From Thermoleophilia bacterium (lineage in GTDB: Bacteria > Actinomycetota > Thermoleophilia > Gaiellales > Gaiellaceae), in assembly GCA_013362295.1 (NCBI GenBank), contig JABFWJ010000093.1, positions 1-19,301 of the forward strand: a stretch of 19,301 bases of DNA, in the 5' to 3' direction. The notes beneath the pieces were generated by a model. It was not told the DNA's origin and ran no database searches. It saw only the letters and a program-made list of their open reading frames with translations. The number at the start of each line of letters is the position of its first letter. The first letter of the stretch is position 1. The position numbers and the translations under genes are program-made. Shown here piece after piece: positions 14,241-19,301 of this stretch.

Positions 14241-14438
14241 GTGGACACGGGGCCGATTCGCGAGTCAGTCGTGGCGGATCTCGAGGCGCTCAAGTGGCGG
14301 CTCGCCGCCATGGAGTCGCCCGACGAGCTCCCCGCCGACCAAGCGGAGGCGATGCGGACGGAGATCTCGGCCATCCGCCTGCATCTCAAGCGGCTCGACC
14401 TCGATCGGCAGCGCATCAGGCTGACCCCCGGGCGCTGA
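14241..14438 (+). CDS. Small helical hypothetical protein (65 aa)
   Basis: From a GTG at 14241, preceded by GGGGCAG, the frame encodes 65 residues. They form two amphipathic helices, roughly ESVVADLEALKWRLAAMES and ADQAEAMRTEISAIRLHLKRLDLDRQRIR, separated by PDELP, so a helical hairpin or coiled coil is likely. Composition is normal for a soluble protein, and the other frames here are arginine/proline-rich shadows. No family is recognised. It is divergent to the MshEN gene and 160 bp upstream of the MFS gene. Confidence 0.55.
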   Translation: MDTGPIRESVVADLEALKWRLAAMESPDELPADQAEAMRTEISAIRLHLKRLDLDRQRIRLTPGR

Positions 14439-14479
14439 GCGCCCGCGTTCCCGATTCGTCCTCGGAGGCGTTTAGACCC

Positions 14480-14573
14480 CGAGGGCGCCAAACCTTGCCG
14501 CAGGGGGAGGCGCCCTCGAACCTAGCCATCCGGTTAGCCAAAGACCGGCCGTCCCCGCGTGGTCGCGGCGGGG
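14480..14573 (+). other. Row of three hairpins before the MFS gene
   Basis: Three consecutive stems are seen: CGAGGGCGCC with GGCGCCCTCG (14480-14489/14509-14518, 10 bp perfect, 19-nt loop); CCGGT with ACCGG (14530-14534/14544-14548); and CCCCGC with GCGGGG (14553-14558/14568-14573). They end 24 nt before the GTG of the MFS gene. The first may terminate the 65-aa gene; together they could be a structured leader. They match no riboswitch consensus I can recall. Confidence 0.45.
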
Positions 14574-14597
14574 GCGCGCTCCTAGGCTGGGCCAGGC

Positions 14598-15854
14598 GTG
14601 TACCAGGTCCAGAACTCGCAGGCGCTCGTCGCGGCGCACCGGCGGCTGTTCGCGCGGCGGCGGGCGGCGCCGCTCGTCGCGCGGACCGTCCTGCTGCTCG
14701 GGCTGACGAGTCTCTTCACGGACATCTCGTCCGAAATGGTCTCGACGATCCTCCCGCTGTACCTCGTATACACCGTCGGGCTCTCGCCGGTCGCCTTCGG
14801 CCTCGTCGACGGGCTCTACCAGGGTGCGGGTGCGCTCGTGCGCGTGGCGAGTGGCTTCGTCGGCGACCGCTTCCGGCGCCACAAGGAGGTGGCCGCCGTC
14901 GGCTACGGCCTCTCGGCGTTCTGCAAGCTCGGCTTCCTCGCGGTGGGCGGTGCGGTCGGCGCGCTCTCCGCGATCATCGTGCTCGATCGGACGGGGAAGG
15001 GGATCCGCACCGCGCCGCGCGACGCGTTGATCTCATTGAGCACACCGCGCGAGCAGCTCGGTACCGCGTTCGGCGTGCACCGCGCGCTCGACACGACCGG
15101 GGCGATGATCGGGCCGCTGCTCGCATTCGGCCTGCTCGCGCTCGCTCCGGGCCGCTTCGATGCGATCTTCGTCGTCAGCTTCTTCGTCGCGCTCGTCGGC
15201 CTCGGCATCCTCACGCTCTTCGTCCAGAACCATCGTGACGAGCCGGCGCTCGCCGCAGAGAAGCCCCACGTCTCGCTGCGGTCCGCGGCCGGGCTGCTCG
15301 GCTCGCGGCGCTTCTCGATCGTCGTCGGGCTCGGGTGCATCCTCGGCCTCGCGACGATGAGCGACGGGTTCGTCTACGTCGGACTGCAGCATCGCCTCGG
15401 TTTCGAAACGCGCTTCCTGCCGCTCCTGTACGTCGGCACCTCGCTCGTGTACATGGTGCTCGCGGTGCCGCTCGGCCGACTGGCGGATCGCTTCGGCCGG
15501 CTGCGCATCCTCGTGGCCGGTTACATGCTCTTGCTCGCGCTCTACGGATCGCTCCTGCTGCCGAACATCGGGCCGGTGACGCTCGTCGGCTGCCTCCTCC
15601 TCTTCGGGGCCTACTACGCAGCGACCGACGGCGTCTTGATGGCGCTCACGAGCCCGCTGCTCCCGGAGGAGACGCGCGGCAGTGGCTTGGCGCTCGTGAC
15701 GACCGGGACGACGCTTTCGCGGCTCTTCGGCTCGCTGGCGTTCGGTGCGCTGTGGACGTTCGCCGGGCTGAGCGCCGCGATCGTCGTGTTCATGGTCGCG
15801 TTGTCGATCGCGATCGCGGCCACGGCGATCGTCGGACGCAGCGTCGATGCGTAG
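14598..15854 (+). CDS. Major facilitator superfamily transporter
   Basis: This 418-aa protein has about 12 membrane helices in two halves. Helix 1 reads LVARTVLLLGLTSLFTDISSEMVSTILPLYL. The MFS loop motif appears twice: GFVGDRFRRHKE after helix 2-3 and GRLADRFGRLR between helices 8 and 9. Conserved segments DRTGKGIRTAPRDALIS and FGVHRALDTTGAMIGPLLA are typical of a widespread group of uncharacterised prokaryotic MFS carriers. Substrate and direction cannot be inferred. The start is a GTG. TAGGCT lies 9 nt upstream and might be a -10 for a nearly leaderless message. The last 8 bases overlap the next gene, which should be cotranscribed. Confidence 0.9.
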   Translation: MYQVQNSQALVAAHRRLFARRRAAPLVARTVLLLGLTSLFTDISSEMVSTILPLYLVYTVGLSPVAFGLVDGLYQGAGALVRVASGFVGDRFRRHKEVAAVGYGLSAFCKLGFLAVGGAVGALSAIIVLDRTGKGIRTAPRDALISLSTPREQLGTAFGVHRALDTTGAMIGPLLAFGLLALAPGRFDAIFVVSFFVALVGLGILTLFVQNHRDEPALAAEKPHVSLRSAAGLLGSRRFSIVVGLGCILGLATMSDGFVYVGLQHRLGFETRFLPLLYVGTSLVYMVLAVPLGRLADRFGRLRILVAGYMLLLALYGSLLLPNIGPVTLVGCLLLFGAYYAATDGVLMALTSPLLPEETRGSGLALVTTGTTLSRLFGSLAFGALWTFAGLSAAIVVFMVALSIAIAATAIVGRSVDA

Positions 15855-16887
15855 GCCGGGACGCACACACGCTTTCGCCGGGCTCGTAGCGGTGTGCGCG
15901 GCCGGTGCGGCGCTCTATCTCCTCGTGGCGAGCCGCGCGCCGCAGGTCGCTCCGGCGGCGACGACGCACGCGACGCCACTCGTCAGCTCGACGAGGGAAG
16001 CGCGACGCTTGCTCGCCGCGGCCGGGATCGCACATGCCCGCCTCGTCTTCCGCGATCTCGACCGTCGCAACCCGTCCGACTGGGGTCGGATCGCGACCGC
16101 ATCGCTGACCGCGCCGGGCCCGCGCCGGCTGCTCGGCTCGGAACGCTGCGAGCGCGTGTACGTCGAGGCGGGCCGTGGGCTCTGTCTTGCGAAGAGTGCG
16201 GGCCTCGGCACGCTGTACAAGGCGGAGATCATGGACGCGAGGTTCCGGGTCGTACACAGCGTCGCCGTCGGCGGGATCCCGAGTCGCGCGCGCATCTCCC
16301 CCGACGGTCGCTACGGCGCGACGACGACGTTCGTCGCGGGGCACTCGTACAACACGCCGGGCAAGTTCTCGACGCAGACGTTGTTGATCGACCTCACGCG
16401 CGGCAAGGTGATCACGAATCTCGAGCGTTTTCGCGTGACGCTCGACGGCCACCGCGTCGACAGGCCGGACGTCAACTTCTGGGGCGTGACGTTCGCACGA
16501 TCGAGCAACCGCTTCTACGCGACGATGGCGAGCGGGCACAAGACGTACCTGATCCAGGGCGAGATCGGCTCGCGCACGGCGCGCGTGCTGCACGAGAACG
16601 TGGAGTGCCCCTCGCTCTCGCCGGACGGTACGCGCATCGCGTACAAGAAGCTCGTCGCGGTCACACCAGGCAGCCCGCGTATCTGGCATCTCCACGTGCT
16701 CGACCTGCGCACCATGCACGACACCGCGCTCGCCGAGCCGGACGCGATCGACGACCAGGTCGAATGGCTCGGTAACCGGCTCGTCGTCTACGCCGGCGGC
16801 GAAGAGGTGCGCGTCGTGCGGGCTGACGGCACCGGCCGGCCGGTACGGCTGATGGCCGCGGCCGACTCGCCGGCCGTCGCTTCCTGA
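15847..16887 (+). CDS. Membrane-anchored propeller-like protein
   Basis: The 346-aa protein begins inside the MFS gene (8-bp overlap, translational coupling). One N-terminal membrane helix (about 9-29, HAFAGLVAVCAAGAALYLLVA) anchors or exports it. The rest is strand-rich with PD40-like blade motifs: ISPDGRYGATTTFVAG, LSPDGTRIAYKKL, VEWLGNRLVVYAGG, EVRVVRADGTG. It resembles the TolB-like propeller at 3005-4216 in style. Two cysteines in CERVYVEAGRGLC may form a disulfide. A partner or ligand-binding role for the transporter is possible but not shown. Confidence 0.8.
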   Translation: MRRPGRTHAFAGLVAVCAAGAALYLLVASRAPQVAPAATTHATPLVSSTREARRLLAAAGIAHARLVFRDLDRRNPSDWGRIATASLTAPGPRRLLGSERCERVYVEAGRGLCLAKSAGLGTLYKAEIMDARFRVVHSVAVGGIPSRARISPDGRYGATTTFVAGHSYNTPGKFSTQTLLIDLTRGKVITNLERFRVTLDGHRVDRPDVNFWGVTFARSSNRFYATMASGHKTYLIQGEIGSRTARVLHENVECPSLSPDGTRIAYKKLVAVTPGSPRIWHLHVLDLRTMHDTALAEPDAIDDQVEWLGNRLVVYAGGEEVRVVRADGTGRPVRLMAAADSPAVAS

Positions 16888-16913
16888 CGGCCAGCGCATA
16901 GGGTTTCGCGGTC

Positions 16914-17507
16914 ATGACGACAACCGAGGACAGGCGGCGGCAGATCCTCGCCGCGGCGGTCCGCGTCTTTGCGGCGCAGGGATACGAGGCCGCGCGCGTC
17001 GGCGACGTGGCCAAGGAGGCCGGTGTCGCCTACGGACTCGTCTACCACTACTTCGGCTCGAAGGACGCGGTGCTCGAAGCAGTCTTCCGCGAGCAGTGGG
17101 GGAGGCTGCTGTCGGCGGTCGCACTCGCTGAGGAGACGGGGGAGACCGCACCGGAGCAGCTCGAGCTCGTGGTGAAGATCGTGCTCCGCGCCTGGCGCGA
17201 CGATCCGAACCTCGTGCGCCTCCTCGTTCGCGAGATTACGCGCAGCCCGCACATCCAGGACGAGCTCGACGAGATCGGGCAGGCCTTCGCGAGTCTCGAG
17301 CGCATCGTCGCGCGGGGCCAGGACGAGGGAACGCTCCGCGCCGACGTCGATGCGCGGATGGCGGCCTTCATGCTCTACGGGGCGCTGGAAGAGGTGTTGA
17401 CGGGATGGGTGCTCGGCCAGCTGCCGGACGACGCCGACGCGGTCGCGGCGGCGGAGCGCGAGGTGATCGGCACGCTGGTCGGCGGCCTCCGCCGCCGGGC
17501 CGACTGA
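16914..17507 (+). CDS. TetR/AcrR family transcriptional regulator
   Basis: The 197-aa protein has the TetR DNA-binding domain at its N-terminus: RRRQILAAAVRVFAAQGYEAARVGDVAKEAGVAYGLVYHYFGSKDAVLEAVF (8-59), with the HTH and YHYFGSK hallmark. The ligand-binding half is helical (LELVVKIVLRAWRDDPNLVRLLVREI, AAFMLYGALEEVLTGWVLGQL) and resembles the FadR/YsiA-like subgroup, so an acyl-CoA or other hydrophobic ligand is plausible but unproven. TAGGGT lies 9 nt before the ATG without a clear SD. It could regulate either neighbour, the MFS pair upstream or the ureohydrolase downstream. No obvious palindromic operator was found beside it. Confidence 0.92.
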   Translation: MTTTEDRRRQILAAAVRVFAAQGYEAARVGDVAKEAGVAYGLVYHYFGSKDAVLEAVFREQWGRLLSAVALAEETGETAPEQLELVVKIVLRAWRDDPNLVRLLVREITRSPHIQDELDEIGQAFASLERIVARGQDEGTLRADVDARMAAFMLYGALEEVLTGWVLGQLPDDADAVAAAEREVIGTLVGGLRRRAD

Positions 17508-17554
17508 CGGTTCAATCAAGCGGGTTGCTCGCAGCTCGCATTCGGGGGATAGTT

Positions 17555-17654
17555 CTCCGGTTCCTCGCCGAGGGCACGCCCGGAGCTAAGGCGAGACAAG
17601 GAGGTGGGGCCACTCGGGGCGGGCCGAACCACCGCCGGCCCGCCCGGCCCCACC
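17555..17654 (+). promoter_or_regulatory. Structured leader with possible pseudoknot before the ureohydrolase
   Basis: CTCCGG (17555-17560) pairs with CCGGAG (17580-17585). CTCGCC in its loop (17564-17569) pairs with GGCGAG downstream (17590-17595), giving an H-type pseudoknot with 6-bp stems and loops of 3, 10 and 4 nt. Next comes a long hairpin: 17603-17611 with 17646-17654 (9 bp) and 17617-17626 with 17636-17645 (10 bp), with a 5-nt bulge. The ribosome site GGGAGGA follows at 17682. No U-tract is seen. A riboswitch-like or attenuating leader, or simply the TetR terminator, are the alternatives. Confidence 0.5.
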
Positions 17655-17695
17655 GTTCCACCTGCGCTGGACGGATGGTGTGGGAGGATCGCCGC

Positions 17696-18676
17696 GTGCT
17701 GGATCCGCAGCAGCGCTGGCGTCCGCTTCCGGACAAGCCCGACTACGCGGGCTTCCTCTCCTTCGCCGGCACGCCGCTTGCGCAGGAGCCTGCACACCTC
17801 GAGGGCGTCGACGTCGCCATCGTCGGTGCGCCGACGGACGACCTCGTCTCGGATCGACCGGGGACCCGCTTCGCTCCCCGCGCGATCCGCAGCGCGTCGT
17901 GCCCGCCCGGTCCGCATCTCGAGGCCGGCGTCGACGCGTTCGCCGAGCTGCGCGTCGTCGACTACGGGGATGCGCCCGTCGTGCCCGCCGACCCGGACGC
18001 CACGCGCGCCGCGATCGAGCGAATCGTCGGAGAGGTGGTCGGCGCCGGTGCGCTCCCGATCGTCCTCGGGGGCGACCACTCGATCACCGAGCCGTGCGTC
18101 GACGCCGTCGCTGCGCGCCGCGGGCCGGTGGGGCTGATCCACTTCGACGCGCACACCGACACGGGCCGTGAGGTGTTCGGAGTCACGCGGTCCCACGGCA
18201 CGCCGATGTTCCGGCTCGTCGAGGCCGGGCGGGTCGACGGCGGGCGGTACGCGCAGATCGGGTTGCGCGGGTACTGGCCGGGCCCGGCCGAGTTCGAGTG
18301 GCAACGTGCGCACGGCATCGCGAGCTTCTTCATGCACGACGTCCGCGAGCTCGGGATCCGCGAGGTGACGCAACGCGCGCTCGCGCATGTGGGCGAAGGG
18401 CCCGTTTATCTCACCGTCGACGTCGACGTGCTCGATCCCGCGTTCGCCCCGGGAACCGGGACCCCGGAACCGGGCGGAATGACGTCGGGCGACCTGCTCT
18501 GGTCGGTGCGCGAAGTCGCCTCCGCGGTCGAGCTCGTCGGCGCGGACGTCGTCGAGGTGCTGCCGACGGCGATCGGCTCGGCCGACATGACTGCGCTCGT
18601 GGCCGAGCGAATCGTGCGCGAGGCGCTCACCGGTCTCGCTCTTCGAACGACACGCGGTCGAACGGCCACCGCGTAG
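17696..18676 (+). CDS. Ureohydrolase (arginase/agmatinase family)
   Basis: From GTG 17696, with GGGAGGA 7 nt upstream, the protein is 326 aa; upstream in-frame starts lack such a site. The dinuclear manganese ligands of the family are all present: GGDHS (H128), DAHTD (D151, H153, D155) and DVDVLDP (D242, D244). SHGTP (167-171) and GTGTPEPGG (253-261, E259) are also there. The family hydrolyses a guanidino group to release urea. The C-terminal segment VEVLPTAIGSADMTAL departs from the usual EVNP/EVSP...D form, and no other polyamine or arginine genes are nearby. Agmatine, guanidinobutyrate or another guanidino compound are all possible. It sits behind the TetR gene and a structured leader, either of which could control it. 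Confidence 0.9.
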   Translation: MLDPQQRWRPLPDKPDYAGFLSFAGTPLAQEPAHLEGVDVAIVGAPTDDLVSDRPGTRFAPRAIRSASCPPGPHLEAGVDAFAELRVVDYGDAPVVPADPDATRAAIERIVGEVVGAGALPIVLGGDHSITEPCVDAVAARRGPVGLIHFDAHTDTGREVFGVTRSHGTPMFRLVEAGRVDGGRYAQIGLRGYWPGPAEFEWQRAHGIASFFMHDVRELGIREVTQRALAHVGEGPVYLTVDVDVLDPAFAPGTGTPEPGGMTSGDLLWSVREVASAVELVGADVVEVLPTAIGSADMTALVAERIVREALTGLALRTTRGRTATA

Positions 18677-18903
18677 CGACCCAGTCGCGCACCGCGGCCT
18701 CGAGCAGCGGATCGAGGCCGTTGTCCCAGGCGCTCTTTCGGACCCACAGTTGCACCCGCACGTCGTGGCTCTCGGAGGGCTTGAGGCTGCAGAACGCGTC
18801 GAAGTCCTTCACCACGTCGTCGACCGTGAGCATGCGCAGCCGGAAGCGCGCTCGTGCTCCAGCCCGCGGGCACGTCGAAGTCGTCCGCGACGAGCTCGTA
18901 CAT
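18627..18903 (-). pseudogene. Collapsed GNAT-like gene: frameshifted, middle deleted
   Basis: An ATG at 18903 opens MYELVADDFDVPAGW, then the frame breaks near 18846-18862. In another frame it resumes FRLRMLTVDDVVKDFDA, running straight into SESHDVRVQLWVRKSAWDNGLDPLLEAAVRDWVATRWPFDRV and a stop at 18627. In the intervening bases the third frame gives EHER, so an ancestral W-EHER-FRLRM explains all three pieces (one lost G, one gained GC). From memory of actinobacterial GNAT-like proteins, the first block is an N-terminus and the second a C-terminus of a protein near 170-180 aa, so about 80 residues between DFDA and SESHD appear deleted. The end overlaps the convergent ureohydrolase gene by 50 bp. 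Confidence 0.7.
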
Positions 18904-18926
18904 CCGGGCCGATCGTGTCAAACCAG

Positions 18927-19111
18927 CTCTGACCCGGGTCACGTCCCGAGCAGCGAGCGCTATGGGGGAGGGCCCGGAGACAATTGTCCTGCCGAGCGGG
19001 CGGTCGTCTGGCCGTGCGGGACGTGACCTGCCTCTGACCCCGGGCGTGTCTGGTCGGGACAGCCGCCCTGGCTGCCCGGGGCGTGGCCCCGTGTCAGACC
19101 CGGGGCGTGGC
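18927..19111. repeat. Degenerate GAC-CCGGG repeat cluster
   Basis: The gap 18904-19116 has no gene I can support. It contains related short units: CTCTGACCCGGGTCACGT (18927), CTCTGACCCCGGGCGTGT (19032) and GTCAGACCCGGGGCGTGG (19093). A perfect 13-bp direct repeat CCCGGGGCGTGGC occurs at 19075-19087 and 19099-19111, and a palindrome GACAATTGTC at 18979-18988. They resemble dispersed intergenic repeats of GC-rich soil bacteria. Confidence 0.5.
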
Positions 19112-19116
19112 GAGAA

Positions 19117-19145
19117 TGGACACGAACATACGTTCGTACTAGCAT
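19117..19145 (+). promoter_or_regulatory. Leaderless promoter of the last gene
   Basis: TGGACA (19117-19122, one base off TTGACA), exactly 17 bp, then TAGCAT (19140-19145). The GTG start at 19153 is 7 nt below the -10, so transcription should begin at or next to the start codon. The spacer is occupied by the SOS box. Confidence 0.75.
19122..19137. promoter_or_regulatory. LexA-type SOS box
   Basis: ACGAACATACGTTCGT carries the GAAC-N4-GTTC core of LexA operators known from Gram-positive bacteria and actinobacteria, with symmetric flanks (ACGAAC/GTTCGT). It fills the -35/-10 spacer, an ideal place for repression released on DNA damage. Confidence 0.85.
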
Positions 19146-19152
19146 CGGCGCT

Positions 19153-19301
19153 GTGCAGCTGCGACTGGACGCCGCCGACCGGCTCGTGGAGCTCGTCGAG
19201 GAGCGCCGGGGCCCCGTGGCGGCCGACGAGGCCGCACGCAGCGTCCTGCGGCTGGGCGCCGCCGTGCCCGTCGGGCTCGCGCGCTCGCTGCTCGACGAGG
19301 C
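19153..19301 (+). CDS. N-terminus of an SOS-controlled gene, possibly an exonuclease
   Basis: The frame is open from GTG 19153 to the window edge (49 full codons): MQLRLDAADRLVELVEERRG, then PVAADEAARSVLRLGAAVP, then VGLARSLLDE. It has the build of a small winged-helix-like domain. From memory, similar leading domains occur before DEDDh exonuclease (DnaQ-like) domains in some actinobacterial proteins. The catalytic part would lie beyond the window, so this identity is a guess. The DNA-damage operator supports a repair-related role whatever the family. Confidence 0.7.
   Translation, partial: MQLRLDAADRLVELVEERRGPVAADEAARSVLRLGAAVPVGLARSLLDE

Noticed and set aside
17555..17600. Guanidine-III riboswitch
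   Set aside because: The H-type topology is similar, but the conserved loop sequences of that class are absent. Left as an unclassified leader.
1..19301. CRISPR arrays, insertion sequences, phage or integrase genes
   Set aside because: No regularly spaced repeats, transposase or recombinase motifs, or terminal inverted repeats with target duplications were seen.

Overview
The window is GC-rich (about 70% by eye) with dense genes and many GTG starts. It probably comes from an actinobacterial chromosome, perhaps a deep-branching soil lineage such as Thermoleophilia. The grounds are actinobacterial-type families (DUF4232, a PknH-like kinase, a DUF2975/HTH pair), several start codons sitting 5-8 nt below a -10 hexamer (leaderless style), and a GAAC-N4-GTTC SOS box. 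The lineage is inference; no taxonomic marker was compared.

Layout. 1-4216: a secreted kelch propeller gene (minus, cut by the window edge) lies divergent to a tight operon of an FHA/winged-helix regulator, a transmembrane Ser/Thr kinase and an exported PD40 propeller. This looks like a phospho-signalling module. 4208-6267 (minus): a DUF2975 membrane protein, a small Cro-like regulator and a PaaK-like CoA ligase, read as one operon. Its promoter shares a -35 region with the divergent leaderless DUF4232 gene, and a 31-bp palindrome covers the minus -10. 6911-9439: a large secreted protein with three Ig-like repeats. 9525-10113: two small membrane proteins. 10239-11279: an RpoD-type sigma factor. 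11283-12659: a nucleotidyltransferase-fold protein and a metallophosphoesterase, divergent. 12751-13341: a YjbQ/UPF0047 protein and a CAT-anticodon tRNA. 13590-14438: a free-standing MshEN-domain protein and a small helical protein. 14598-16887: an MFS transporter overlapping a membrane-anchored propeller. 16914-18676: a TetR regulator, then a ureohydrolase with a strongly structured leader. 18627-18903: a collapsed pseudogene. 19117-19301: a LexA-box promoter driving the start of a leaderless gene that leaves the window.

The parts most worth a second look are the FHA/kinase module with domain order opposite to EmbR, the DUF2975-HTH operator and shared promoter, the pseudoknot-capable leader before the ureohydrolase, the SOS box filling the spacer of a leaderless promoter, and the GNAT-like pseudogene with its middle removed. 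No CRISPR array, IS element or phage gene was seen.
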